Made by a program: the position numbers and the translations under genes | Assembly (NCBI RefSeq): GCF_031583575.1 | Contig: NZ_CP134146.1 | Coordinates: 3,162,001 to 3,226,000 of the forward strand | DNA: 64,000 nucleotides | From: Thalassotalea nanhaiensis | GTDB lineage: Bacteria > Pseudomonadota > Gammaproteobacteria > Enterobacterales > Alteromonadaceae | Reading direction: 5' to 3' | Shown here: one piece after another, positions 8,304-18,816 of the stretch | How positions within the stretch are numbered: the first letter of the stretch is position 1 | Layout: each line of letters opens with the position of its first letter | The notes under the pieces: generated by a model | The model's input: the letters and a program-made list of their open reading frames with translations, nothing else | The model's database searches: none | Told to the model about the DNA's origin: nothing

Positions 8304-8524
8304 AAATCATCCCCTCAAGAACAAATAGGTTGTGAAAAAATCTAATACTTTTTAATGAATTCAATTAATTAATAACAGAGCAGATTTGTTTACGCAAAGA
8401 TTTTTATATATTTTTTATATAAGGTTGCTATAAACACTTTTATTTTTTAGTCTGGATACTATAAATACAGCTTAATAACGTTAATTAAGCAAGTTTAAAA
8501 CTTATAAATAACAAAGAGAATAAA

Positions 8525-10189
8525 ATGAAACTTAACCAAATAGCGGCCACTTTATTACTAAGTTGTGGTTTAACCACTGGCTTACTGTCAGGTTGCTCTG
8601 ATACGAATAATAATAATTCAACAGAACATGTATTATTAGCCGATGCTCAGTCTAGATTAAATATTTATAAAGAAGTTACCTTAGATGCCGATTTAAGCCA
8701 CTTGAGCAGCAATCAAAAACAAGTAGTTTCATTATTAATTGATGCATCAAAAATTATCGACAACTTGTTTTGGCAACAAGCATTTGGCGAGAATAAAAAA
8801 GCATTTCTTGCGAGTATAAAAGATCCTGCCACGCGTCGTTTTATAGAAATAAACTATGGCCCTTGGGATAGATTAAATGGTGATAAACCACTATTAACCA
8901 ATGTGAGTGATAAACCATTAGGTGCTCAGTTCTACCCTGAAGATATGACTAAAGAAGAATTTGAACAAGCTGACTTTGAAGGTAAAAAGTCTTTATATTC
9001 AGTTGTAAAAAGAAATGAAAAAGGCCAACTGTTTTCTATTCCCTATTCAGAAGTTTTTAGCAAACAGTTAGAACGCGCAGCAGCAATACTGGAAAAGGCA
9101 GCAAGCTTTGCCGATGACAAAGAATTTGCTAACTATTTAACCATGCGTGCTGAAGCATTTAGAACTGATGAATATCAAGCTTCAGATTTTGCCTGGATGG
9201 ATATGAAAAATAACCCTATCGATGTAGTTATAGGGCCAATCGAAACGTATGAAGATTTACTTTATGGCTACCGTTCAGGATTTGAATCTTATGTATTGAT
9301 TAAAGATTTAAGTTGGAGTGAGCGTTTAGCGAAATACGCGGCCTTTTTGCCTGAACTACAAAAAGGCTTACCGGTTAGTAAAAAATATAAAGCTGAAGTG
9401 CCTGGCTCAGATGCAGACTTAAACGCCTATGATGTGGTTTATTATGCAGGCCATTCTAACGCAGGTTCAAAAACCATTGCCATTAACTTGCCAAATGACG
9501 AACAAGTACAACTTGAAAAAGGTACCCGTCGTTTACAACTTAAAAATGCAATGCAAGCAAAATTCGACGCCATTATGTTGCCTATTGCCGATCAGTTAGT
9601 GAGCGAGGAGGATCGTAAACACGTTACCTTTACCGCGTTTTTTGCCAATACGATGTTTCATGAAGTTGCGCATGGCTTAGGCATTAAAAATACCATCAAT
9701 AATAAAGGCACTGTTCGCCAAGCATTGAAAGAGCATGCTTCAGCGCTAGAAGAAGGTAAAGCAGATATTCTTGGCTTATATATGGTTCGCCAATTGTTAG
9801 CTAAAGGCGCTATTAGCGAAGGTGAATTAAAAGATTATTACACCACATTTATGGCTGGTATTTTCCGCTCAGTTCGCTTTGGCGCATCAAGTGCTCATGG
9901 TAAAGCCAATATGGTGCGATTCAACTACTTTAGTGATAACGGCGCATTTGCCAAAGATGAATTGGGTTTTTATAAAGTTGATATGGATAAGATGACTAAA
10001 GCTATAGACTCATTATCTGAATTAATTTTGAAACTGCAAGGTGATGGTGACTATGATGGTGTTGCTAAACTGGTCAGTGACATGGGCATTATACGTGAAG
10101 ATTTAGCGGCTGATTTAGCTAAACTTGAAGCAGCTAATATCCCTGTAGATATCGTATTTAAACAAGGTAAGATGGTGTTAGACCTTTAA
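8525..10189 (+). CDS. lipoprotein metallopeptidase related to dipeptidyl-peptidase III (M49)
   Basis: The 554-residue precursor has a lipoprotein signal with lipobox LLSGC (Cys24), so it is anchored in the envelope. The zinc site reads FHEVAHGLGIKN (His379, Glu380, His383), with a second motif EEGKAD (Glu409-Asp414) 26 residues later. M49 enzymes carry a similar second motif (EExxAE/D) but usually a six-residue HEXXGH; here it is the five-residue HEXXH. The surrounding helical sequence (YYAGHSNAGSKTIAINLPND) matches bacterial 'DPP III family' proteins as I remember them. It stands alone, ending before a terminator. Metallopeptidase is likely; substrate is unknown. Confidence 0.75.
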   Translation: MKLNQIAATLLLSCGLTTGLLSGCSDTNNNNSTEHVLLADAQSRLNIYKEVTLDADLSHLSSNQKQVVSLLIDASKIIDNLFWQQAFGENKKAFLASIKDPATRRFIEINYGPWDRLNGDKPLLTNVSDKPLGAQFYPEDMTKEEFEQADFEGKKSLYSVVKRNEKGQLFSIPYSEVFSKQLERAAAILEKAASFADDKEFANYLTMRAEAFRTDEYQASDFAWMDMKNNPIDVVIGPIETYEDLLYGYRSGFESYVLIKDLSWSERLAKYAAFLPELQKGLPVSKKYKAEVPGSDADLNAYDVVYYAGHSNAGSKTIAINLPNDEQVQLEKGTRRLQLKNAMQAKFDAIMLPIADQLVSEEDRKHVTFTAFFANTMFHEVAHGLGIKNTINNKGTVRQALKEHASALEEGKADILGLYMVRQLLAKGAISEGELKDYYTTFMAGIFRSVRFGASSAHGKANMVRFNYFSDNGAFAKDELGFYKVDMDKMTKAIDSLSELILKLQGDGDYDGVAKLVSDMGIIREDLAADLAKLEAANIPVDIVFKQGKMVLDL

Positions 10190-10233
10190 TTTAAAGCCTT
10201 CATGGTAATTCTAAGTTAATTCATCCTTTAAAT

Positions 10234-10265
10234 AAAAACAGCGCTAATTAAGCGCTGTTTTTTTT
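10234..10265. terminator. bidirectional intrinsic terminator
   Basis: AAAAACAGCGCT-AATTA-AGCGCTGTTTTTTTT forms a 12-bp stem followed by eight T. It separates the convergent M49-like and DUF4382 genes. Confidence 0.9.
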
Positions 10266-10289
10266 GATGCTCAATTTTATCCGATTTGA

Positions 10290-11528
<1,239 letters not shown>

Positions 11529-11623
11529 AAGTTACCCTTACCTTTTAATGAGAAGTACTCTTTATTCTAGTTGAATATTCAAAACTTTCTTAGTTAAAGC
11601 TTGTACGCCTGCTACGAACAATC

Positions 11624-11660
11624 AAAAAAAAGCCCTAAGCAATTGTTTACTTAGGGCTTT
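11624..11660 (-). terminator. intrinsic terminator of thiI
   Basis: On the minus strand AAAGCCCTAAG and CTTAGGGCTTT pair around a loop and run into eight T. It begins about 24 bp after the thiI stop codon. Confidence 0.88.
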
Positions 11661-11683
11661 ATAACTCTGAATCTTTTGTTTGG

Positions 11684-13147
11684 TTATGGACGGTAAACTT
11701 TTACATTCATAAAGCCATTATCATGAAGATATAAAGCTTGCAGCTTACTCATTACGCCACGGTCGCAATATAAAAGGTAGGTTTTATCTTTTGGCAAGTC
11801 ACCAAATTGTGTCGCCAACTTATAGAATGGTATGTGTTTTACATCGATGTCATCAAACTCTAAAGGGTTTGCTTCTTCTTCTTCAGGGCTACGAATATCA
11901 AGTATCACATTATCATGCCCCGCGTTGTCTACGGTCTCTACCCGTGAAACGGTATTTACTTCCGCTTCAGTTTCTTTCGCTATATCACGAATGTCTTGCA
12001 TACGCGTTTCTTCGACAACTTGATCAAGTATGCTCATATCAAAATTAGCTTCTTCAGCTTCAATTTTTGACAAAATGGCTTTAACTGTTGGTTTTTGCGA
12101 AATAACTCCACAATATTCAGGAATAGTTTTAGCAAAATCTTCGGTGCCAATTTTACGAGCAATATCAATAATATCTTGCTTGTCATAAGCGGCTAAAGGG
12201 CGAAGAATAAGCGTTTCTGTTACTCTATCAATAACATTTAAATTTGTTAATGTTTGACTGGAAACCTGACCTAATGCTTCACCGGTAATTAATGCTTGAA
12301 TACCGGTTTTTTCAGCAATTTGAGCAGCAGCGCGCATCATCATACGTTTTAAAATAACGCCCATTTGGCCGTTTTCTACTTTTTCAAGAATTTCAGCAAC
12401 CACCGGTTCAAAATCTACCGCAAAGAATTTAACTTTGTGTGAAGAACCAAATTTATTCCATAAATAATAACTTACTTGTTTAACACCAAGTTCGTGGGCT
12501 GAACCACCTAAATTAAAGAAACAATAATGGGTTCTAGTGCCTTTTTTGATCATTTGATAACTGGCAACACCAGAATCAAAGCCACCAGACATTAAAGATA
12601 GAACATCTTCTTGGGTAGCTATTGGAAAGCCGCCAAGACCTTCATGACGCTCAGTAACGATTAGCAACTTGTCATTCTTCACTTCAATGCGAACTGTCAC
12701 TTCAGGTTTTTTTAATTGAACACGGGCCGATTCTACATTTTGATTTAAACCACCGCCAACGTATTGCTCTAGTTCTAAAGATGAGAAATCATGCTCGCCT
12801 TGACGTTTGGCTCGAACACAGAAACTTTTGTTTTCAATGTTTTTACCATGTACAGCAAGAGTCTTTTCATAAATGTCGTGCTTGTCGGTAAACTCAAATT
12901 GCTGAACTTCTAAAAAGTGAGCAATACCAGGGATACTTTGTAATGCTTCAATTAACTGTAAACGGTTTTCAGGCGTAATATTTTTACTGGTAACTTCAAT
13001 ATTGTCCCAGTTCAATTGAGTACGTACGTCTTCATCTAAACGGCGCAATACATTTTTAATGTTGCCATTTAACAGTTTAGTAAAACGCTTACGTACAGGA
13101 CGCGACTTCATGGCAATTTCTGCCTGTAATTTAACGATAAATTTCAT
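11684..13147 (-). CDS. thiI: tRNA 4-thiouridine synthase / thiazole sulfurtransferase ThiI
   Basis: ThiI adenylates U8 of tRNA and delivers sulfur to it, and also supplies sulfur for the thiamine thiazole (family knowledge). The 487-residue protein starts [22 protein letters not shown]; the upstream TTG at 13159 is not needed. A THUMP domain (about 60-165) precedes the ATP pyrophosphatase loop [10 protein letters not shown] (187-196) and a C-terminal rhodanese domain whose catalytic Cys lies in [11 protein letters not shown] (about Cys461). All parts of the long, enteric-type ThiI are present. It is divergent from xseB; a good -10 (TATAAT, 13183-13178) with a GC-rich discriminator lies 31 bp upstream. 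Confidence 0.96.
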   Translation of the reverse strand: MKFIVKLQAEIAMKSRPVRKRFTKLLNGNIKNVLRRLDEDVRTQLNWDNIEVTSKNITPENRLQLIEALQSIPGIAHFLEVQQFEFTDKHDIYEKTLAVHGKNIENKSFCVRAKRQGEHDFSSLELEQYVGGGLNQNVESARVQLKKPEVTVRIEVKNDKLLIVTERHEGLGGFPIATQEDVLSLMSGGFDSGVASYQMIKKGTRTHYCFFNLGGSAHELGVKQVSYYLWNKFGSSHKVKFFAVDFEPVVAEILEKVENGQMGVILKRMMMRAAAQIAEKTGIQALITGEALGQVSSQTLTNLNVIDRVTETLILRPLAAYDKQDIIDIARKIGTEDFAKTIPEYCGVISQKPTVKAILSKIEAEEANFDMSILDQVVEETRMQDIRDIAKETEAEVNTVSRVETVDNAGHDNVILDIRSPEEEEANPLEFDDIDVKHIPFYKLATQFGDLPKDKTYLLYCDRGVMSKLQALYLHDNGFMNVKVYRP

Positions 13148-13177
13148 TATCAAAACCAATTAATTAAAAACGGGCGC

Positions 13178-13183
13178 ATTATA
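13178..13183 (-). promoter_or_regulatory. candidate -10 element of thiI
   Basis: TATAAT on the minus strand, followed by the GC-rich discriminator GCGCCCG. I see no convincing -35 at 16-18 bp. Confidence 0.45.
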
Positions 13184-13325
13184 TACCCGTTACCATTCAA
13201 AGTGTAGGATTTAAGTTTATACCAATTAAGTAAAATTCAAGGTAAAATACCCGCAATAATTATAATTGCTTTTATCTTTGCGATTAAAGAATTACAGATA
13301 TCACCGTAAATGTAGGTAGCCGAGC

Positions 13326-13568
13326 GTGAAAAAACCTGAAAATCAAAGTTTTGAAGAATCGATGAATGAGCTTGAAACAATTGTCGATGACCTTGAACAA
13401 GGCGATTTGTCGTTAGAAGATTCAATGAAACTGTTTGAACGAGGTTTATCATTAAGCCAAGCGAGCCAAAATAAATTAAGCAAAGCTGAACAAAAAATTC
13501 AAATATTGTTAAACAACAATGGTGAAGAGCAACTGCAACCATTTACGGATAACGAGAGTCAAGATTAG
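13326..13568 (+). CDS. xseB: exodeoxyribonuclease VII small subunit XseB
   Basis: The 80-residue protein has the XseB pattern: FEESMNELETIVDDLEQGDLSLEDSMKLFERGLSLS, a helical hairpin that binds the XseA large subunit. It starts at a GTG (13326); there is no nearby ATG. Its TAG stop overlaps the GTG start of ispA by one base (TAGTG), indicating translational coupling. The order xseB-ispA-dxs is that of E. coli. Confidence 0.95.
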   Translation: MKKPENQSFEESMNELETIVDDLEQGDLSLEDSMKLFERGLSLSQASQNKLSKAEQKIQILLNNNGEEQLQPFTDNESQD

Positions 13569-14458
13569 TGTCCCAGTTAGAAAACCTATCATTATTTCAA
13601 AATCGTATAGATAACTTTTTAAAGCAAAAGCTTGCTGAAATTAAGATCAATGATCAACGCTTATTTGATGCTATGAATTATGGCTTACTCATCGGCGGCA
13701 AACGAATGCGTCCTTACTTAGCGTATGTTACAGCAGAAATGTTAGATTTAGATTTAGATGACATTGATCCAATTGCTGCAGCTTTAGAGTGTATCCATGC
13801 ATATTCGTTATTGCACGATGATTTACCCGCGATGGATGATGATGAGTTACGCCGAGGCCAACCAACATGCCATGTAAAATTTGATGAAGCGACAGCAATA
13901 CTTGCTGGTGATAGTTTACAAACCTTGGCTTTTGAAATTATTTCAAACCATAAATTTAAACGTATCAGTGCTACTACTCACATTAAGCTTATCCAAATGC
14001 TAAGCTTTGCTGCCGGTTATCAGGGTATGTGTGGTGGTCAAGCGATGGATTTAGCGGCTACAGATAAAGTGGTTCCATTAGAACAGCTACAAACCATTCA
14101 CCGTTTAAAAACGGGGGCATTACTGCAAGCGGCAATTTTAATGTCGGCGCGTTGTCGAGAAGACTTGCCACAGCAAACCTATAATGGCTTACAGCAATTT
14201 GCCGAGCAGATTGGCTTAGCGTATCAGGTGCATGATGACATTATTGATATTACCAGCAATGAAGAAACGCTAGGTAAACCCGCGGGCTCAGACTTAGATG
14301 CGAATAAATCTACGTATCCTGCACTGTTAGGGTTAGAGGGTGCAATCGAGAAAGAACAGCAGTTATTTCAACAAGCACTTTCAGCTTTAGAAACTTTACC
14401 CTACAATACACGCAACTTATCTAATTTTTCGACGTTTATTATTAAACGTGCACATTAA
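13568..14458 (+). CDS. ispA: farnesyl diphosphate synthase IspA
   Basis: IspA condenses isopentenyl diphosphate with dimethylallyl and geranyl diphosphate to give farnesyl diphosphate in the cytoplasm. The 296-residue protein has both aspartate-rich motifs: DDLPAMD at 84-90 and DDIIDI near residue 223, plus GGKRMRP for diphosphate binding. The start is a GTG that overlaps the xseB stop. The next gene, dxs, begins 16 bp downstream, so precursor supply and chain elongation are co-expressed. Confidence 0.96.
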   Translation: MSQLENLSLFQNRIDNFLKQKLAEIKINDQRLFDAMNYGLLIGGKRMRPYLAYVTAEMLDLDLDDIDPIAAALECIHAYSLLHDDLPAMDDDELRRGQPTCHVKFDEATAILAGDSLQTLAFEIISNHKFKRISATTHIKLIQMLSFAAGYQGMCGGQAMDLAATDKVVPLEQLQTIHRLKTGALLQAAILMSARCREDLPQQTYNGLQQFAEQIGLAYQVHDDIIDITSNEETLGKPAGSDLDANKSTYPALLGLEGAIEKEQQLFQQALSALETLPYNTRNLSNFSTFIIKRAH

Positions 14459-14474
14459 GAAATACTGATTTTAT

Positions 14475-16337
14475 ATGACTACAGACTTGTCTCATTACCC
14501 ATTACTAGCGCAAATTGATAAGCCAGATCAGCTGCGTGAATTTCCCCAGGAAAAACTTCAGCAAGTTAGTGATGAACTACGTAGTTACTTACTAAACTCA
14601 GTAAGTAAAAGTAGTGGCCATTTTGCCTCAGGCTTAGGCGCAATTGAATTAACCGTTGCCCTACATTATGTATATAACACTCCATTTGATAATTTAATTT
14701 GGGATGTAGGTCATCAAGCATACCCACACAAAATTTTAACTGGTCGCCGAGACCAATTGCACTCTATTCGCCAAAAAGATGGTTTACACCCTTTTCCTTG
14801 GCGAGAAGAAAGCGAATATGATGTATTAAGTGTTGGCCATTCAAGTACGTCGATTTCTGCCGCTTTAGGCATGGCAGTTGCAGCTGAGAAAGAAAATAAA
14901 GATCGTAAAACTGTTGCGGTAATTGGTGACGGTGCGATGACTGCCGGCATGGCATTTGAAGCACTTAATCATGGCGGTGATATACACAAAGATATGCTTA
15001 TTGTATTGAACGATAATGAAATGAGTATTTCAGAAAACGTTGGAGCATTGAATAACCATTTAGCTAAATTATTATCTGGCAGTCTTTATACTGGTCTAAG
15101 AGAAAGCTCGAAACGTATTTTAGGATCAATTCCACCAATCAAAGAATTAGCCTCTAAAGCCGAAGAACATTTAAAAGGAATGGTTGTACCTTCCACCTTC
15201 TTTGAAGAGCTAGGCTTTAATTACATTGGCCCAATTGATGGTCATGATGTAAATGGCATGGTTGATACAATTCGTAATATGAAAGGTCTTAAAGGCCCAC
15301 AAATATTGCATGTGATCACCACGAAAGGTAAAGGTTACGAGCAAGCTGAACAAGATCCGATTAAATACCATGCTGTACCTAAATTTGATCCAACCAGTGA
15401 AAGCCTGCCGAAAAGCGCCCCAAGTTTACCAAGTTATTCAAAAATATTTGGCGACTGGTTATGCGAAACAGCTGAGCTTGATAACAAACTTGTTGCGGTA
15501 ACACCTGCAATGCGCGAAGGCTCTGGTATGGTTGAATTTAGTCAACGCTTTCCAGACAAATATTTTGACGTTGCAATTGCAGAGCAGCATGCCGTTACGT
15601 TTGCTGCGGGTTTAGCTATTGGCGGCAACAATGCTGTTGTTGCAATATATTCAAGCTTTTTACAACGTGCTTACGATCAACTTATTCACGATGTCGCTAT
15701 CCAAAACTTACCAGTGCTATTTGCAATTGATCGAGCAGGCATCGTTGGTGCCGATGGGGCAACTCATCAGGGGGCGTTCGATTTATCGTTTATGCGTTGT
15801 ATACCAAACCTGGTAATTATGTGCCCTGCGAACGAAGCTGAATGTAGATTAATGCTTAGTACCGGTCACAAACATAATGGTCCAGCAGCGGTAAGGTACC
15901 CTCGTGGTAATGCCATTGGTGTTGAATTGCCAGATATAAACAACACTATCGAGATAGGTAAAGGCTTAGTAATTCGTGAAGGTAAAAAGCTCGCTATTTT
16001 GTCATTTGGTACCATGTTAGCTGCGGCACAAAAATCAGCCATAGAGCTCGATGCTACATTGGTTGATATGCGCTTTGTTAAACCACTTGATCATGAATTA
16101 ATCTCTAGATTGGCTGCTAACCACAGTCATTTTATTACCGTAGAAGATAATGTAATTGCTGGCGGTGCAGGCTCTGCGGTAAATGAATATGTTCTAGCCA
16201 ATCAATTAAATACGAAAGTATTAAATATTGGCATACCTGATGAGTTTGTGAAGCACGGTACTCAGGATGAGGTACATAGTGAACTAGATCTAGACGCGCA
16301 AGGTATCCTGTCAAAAGCGAAAGCGTTTATAAAATAA
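14475..16337 (+). CDS. dxs: 1-deoxy-D-xylulose-5-phosphate synthase Dxs
   Basis: Dxs catalyses the first step of the MEP isoprenoid pathway, condensing pyruvate and glyceraldehyde 3-phosphate with thiamine diphosphate. The 620-residue length equals E. coli Dxs. The thiamine-binding motif [18 protein letters not shown] starts near 151, the transketolase-type pyrimidine domain contains [15 protein letters not shown], and [15 protein letters not shown] is conserved. It is the last gene of the xseB-ispA-dxs unit and is followed by a strong terminator. Confidence 0.97.
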   Translation: MTTDLSHYPLLAQIDKPDQLREFPQEKLQQVSDELRSYLLNSVSKSSGHFASGLGAIELTVALHYVYNTPFDNLIWDVGHQAYPHKILTGRRDQLHSIRQKDGLHPFPWREESEYDVLSVGHSSTSISAALGMAVAAEKENKDRKTVAVIGDGAMTAGMAFEALNHGGDIHKDMLIVLNDNEMSISENVGALNNHLAKLLSGSLYTGLRESSKRILGSIPPIKELASKAEEHLKGMVVPSTFFEELGFNYIGPIDGHDVNGMVDTIRNMKGLKGPQILHVITTKGKGYEQAEQDPIKYHAVPKFDPTSESLPKSAPSLPSYSKIFGDWLCETAELDNKLVAVTPAMREGSGMVEFSQRFPDKYFDVAIAEQHAVTFAAGLAIGGNNAVVAIYSSFLQRAYDQLIHDVAIQNLPVLFAIDRAGIVGADGATHQGAFDLSFMRCIPNLVIMCPANEAECRLMLSTGHKHNGPAAVRYPRGNAIGVELPDINNTIEIGKGLVIREGKKLAILSFGTMLAAAQKSAIELDATLVDMRFVKPLDHELISRLAANHSHFITVEDNVIAGGAGSAVNEYVLANQLNTKVLNIGIPDEFVKHGTQDEVHSELDLDAQGILSKAKAFIK

Positions 16338-16361
16338 GACCTAATACTAACTTCAAAATAT

Positions 16362-16395
16362 AAAGCCCTGATATCAACGATATCAGGGCTTTTTG
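16362..16395 (+). terminator. intrinsic terminator of the xseB-ispA-dxs unit
   Basis: AAAGCCCTGATATC-AAC-GATATCAGGGCTTTTT forms a 14-bp perfect stem with a T tail, 24 bp after the dxs stop. Confidence 0.92.
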
Positions 16396-16446
16396 CTTCA
16401 AGGATGAAGGAATGCAAATCACCATGGATGGCATTAGATTTGTAAA
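16393..16446 (-). repeat. dispersed intergenic repeat, copy A (inverted relative to 5418 array)
   Basis: Read on the minus strand it contains TGCCATCCATGG then GCATTCCTTCATCC, the same order as the 52-bp units at 5418-5571. It is nearly identical to copy B at 16546-16601. Confidence 0.75.
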
Positions 16447-16545
16447 TTCATGGAGGAATTAACTTAGAATTGCCATGGACCGTTCTTTCACATCCTAGTG
16501 ACCACGGCATATACAACGTCCATGTTGAAAACGGCATAAATTCTG

Positions 16546-16601
16546 TTGCTTCAAGGATGAAGGAATGCAAATCGCCATAGATGGCATTAGATTTGAAAAT
16601 T
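16546..16601 (-). repeat. dispersed intergenic repeat, copy B
   Basis: Starts TTGCTTCAAGGATGAAGGAA and matches copy A over about 50 bases with few differences, 153 bp further on in the same orientation. Confidence 0.75.
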
Positions 16602-16630
16602 TAATGAGCAGATAAATATAAATTTTACAT

Positions 16631-16662
16631 AAAAAAAAGCGCGTTACTTCAAATACGCGCTT
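16631..16662 (-). terminator. second possible terminator downstream of gshA
   Basis: AAGCGCGT and ACGCGCTT form an 8-bp GC-rich stem, followed on the minus strand by eight T. It lies about 265 bp beyond the gshA stop and may catch read-through. Confidence 0.65.
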
Positions 16663-16803
16663 ATAGAGTCAAAAGCAGTCCAGGGAAAAATTGCTTTCAT
16701 TATGTATGACGACGCTTAGTTCAGATAGTTCAAATTAATTTTACATTTTTTTTACAAAAGTTCGATTTGTACATTTAAAACGAAAAAAATGTAAAAAACG
16801 TAC

Positions 16804-16831
16804 AAAAAAAAACGCATAAAAATATGCGTTT
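16804..16831 (-). terminator. intrinsic terminator of gshA
   Basis: AAACGCATA-TTTT-TATGCGTTT followed by a run of T on the minus strand, about 97 bp after the gshA stop. Confidence 0.75.
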
Positions 16832-16927
16832 AAAATGTCATTCATAAGGAAATAAAATGTCTTACACTTTATATGAGTGGCACATTTCAATTTAGTTCAA
16901 AATTATTTTAAAATTTTTATAATAAAT

Positions 16928-18496
16928 TTATTTTTCAAAATAATCAGCTAGAAATTCATCAAAACTCAATGTATCCCCAGCTTCAATTTCTTGCTGTTTT
17001 GCTAATGATTGTTTTGCCAAGTCAACAAACAAGTCTTCATTAAACACTTGATAATTATGAGCTTCTGCTTCTTGGTTGTATTGGTTTACATAATCCATTG
17101 ACCAAGTAACAATACCTTTCCCTGTCGTTAATAACTCATCGATAATTCGAGCCGACGGCGTTAATGTTGGGTCATTTATTTTAGCAAGCTCAGCCTTAAC
17201 TACATTGCTGTATTCGCTAGTGCCATAAGCTTTGTCGTATAACGAAGCAATTAATTTCATCTCAGAAAAAATTTCACTCCCCCACTGCGGTATAGTCTTT
17301 TCTATACCACAATCGTTTAACGTTAATGAAGGATCGCGGCCTTCTAAAATAACTTTATTGGTATTGTTATTAAACACCTGCTTTTGTTCTACGGTTACTT
17401 CTGGGCTATTTTTAAGCATACAAAATGTAATAAACACATCTAAGAAATACATTTGCTCTTTGCTGATACCGGTACTTACAAATGGGTTAACATCCATAGC
17501 TCGCACTTCGATGTATTCAACACCGCCTTCTTTTAGTGCTTCCGATGGTTTCTGTCCAGATTTAGCAACACGTTTAGGTCGAATTGGTGCGTAAAGCTCA
17601 TTTTCAATTTGCAAGATATTACTGTTTAACTGTTGATATTTACCATCAACTTTTACACCTATTTTGGCAAACTCTTCTGAAGGTAAATTAATTGCTTTTT
17701 GCACTCCCTCAACATAATTGTCTATGTGATTATTGCAAATATGAAGATTAGATTGTGACGAGTTAGTGTAACCCAGGTCACTCATTCTAAGTGATGTTGC
17801 ATACTCTAAATATAAACAACCTGCCGGTGCTTTCTTAAACGGTAAACTTTGTGGTTTACCTTGTAAAAAAGATGGACACAATGCCGGTGAACTACCGTAT
17901 AAATACGGGATCAGCCAGCCAAAACGTTTATAGTTTCTTATCAATGAAAAGTATCGTTCAGAGATAAAGTCTTGCTTACCCTGAGTGTCGCCGGTTATTT
18001 CCTGCAAACTGTCAAAAAATTCAGGTGAAAATGAAAAGTTAAAGTGAATACCGGCAATAACCTGCATCATACTGCCGTAGCGGTTTTTTAACCCTTGACG
18101 GTAAACAGTTTTCATTTTTCCAATGTTTGATGAGCCGTATTGCGCAAGGTTTACTTCATCTTGTTCAACCACTGCACATGGCATACTCATCGGCCAAAAA
18201 TAATCACCTTCTACATTTTCAAGAGTGAATTTTTGAATATCTTTTAGTTGATTTAATGTTTCATCAATTGAAGGGGATACAGAGGTAATAAACTCTAATA
18301 AACTTTCAGAATAGTCAGTAGTGATATATTCATGAGTCAGTGCCGAACCTAAAGCTTTATTGTGACTTTGACTAGATAGTTTACCATCTGGCCTGATCCT
18401 AAGTGTTTCTCGTTCGATACCACGTTGAACACCTGCAACTGCAGATAAATGTTTTTCTGAAAAAGCTTTAGTTAAATCTAAAATAGAGAAAGTCAA
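16928..18496 (-). CDS. gshA: glutamate-cysteine ligase GshA
   Basis: GshA joins glutamate and cysteine with ATP, the first step of glutathione synthesis. The sequence GVQRGIERETLRI near the N-terminus, ALGSALTHEYITTDYSESLLEFIT and WPMSMPC are hallmark segments of the enterobacterial-type enzyme. There is no suitable ATG: I chose the TTG at 18496 because AGGGG lies 5 bases before it; GTG at 18502 and TTG at 18514 are alternatives. The product is about 522 residues, close to the E. coli enzyme (518). A TATAAT at 18558-18553 on the minus strand is a candidate -10. Confidence 0.93.
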   Translation of the reverse strand: MTFSILDLTKAFSEKHLSAVAGVQRGIERETLRIRPDGKLSSQSHNKALGSALTHEYITTDYSESLLEFITSVSPSIDETLNQLKDIQKFTLENVEGDYFWPMSMPCAVVEQDEVNLAQYGSSNIGKMKTVYRQGLKNRYGSMMQVIAGIHFNFSFSPEFFDSLQEITGDTQGKQDFISERYFSLIRNYKRFGWLIPYLYGSSPALCPSFLQGKPQSLPFKKAPAGCLYLEYATSLRMSDLGYTNSSQSNLHICNNHIDNYVEGVQKAINLPSEEFAKIGVKVDGKYQQLNSNILQIENELYAPIRPKRVAKSGQKPSEALKEGGVEYIEVRAMDVNPFVSTGISKEQMYFLDVFITFCMLKNSPEVTVEQKQVFNNNTNKVILEGRDPSLTLNDCGIEKTIPQWGSEIFSEMKLIASLYDKAYGTSEYSNVVKAELAKINDPTLTPSARIIDELLTTGKGIVTWSMDYVNQYNQEAEAHNYQVFNEDLFVDLAKQSLAKQQEIEAGDTLSFDEFLADYFEK

Positions 18497-18816
18497 AGTC
18501 ACCCCTGAGTGCAAGTTGGCCTAATTTGTATTGAAAATACACCAATTTGCTTATTATAGTCATTAAGTAATAAATGTGGGGCAAGTATACTATTTTTCAA
18601 TACCTTGAAAGTCTTTTTTCTAGCCGAACAGATAAATAACTTATAACAAATAACCATTGTTTATAACTAGATAACAGTATTAAAACAGCTTTAGAACAAA
18701 AAACATACAAGCGTTTTTAAATGTAATTAAAGGTCTGAATTCTCCAACATTTCTTTGTACTAGTCATGATTGCAATGTACAGTAAGCACAGATTAATTAT
18801 TTAAGTATTCAAGTTT
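18497..18816. other. divergent intergenic region gshA / nhaC
   Basis: About 320 bp of AT-rich sequence between divergent genes. It should hold both promoters; the only clear element I see is TATAAT (18558-18553, minus strand) for gshA. No open frame, repeat or riboswitch-like structure is evident. Confidence 0.5.

Larger units (their letters stand above)
16447..16927. other. intergenic region without a gene between dxs and gshA
   Basis: Together with copy A this non-coding gap is almost 600 bp. It holds a second copy of the dispersed repeat, a 99-bp spacer between copies with another GCCATGG core, two minus-strand terminators (16631-16662 and 16805-16834) and otherwise very AT-rich sequence. 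I see no open frame with a start signal. Confidence 0.7.

Noticed and set aside
13237-13542. Minus-strand frame over xseB
   Set aside because: It overlaps xseB completely and shows no family resemblance or ribosome-binding site.
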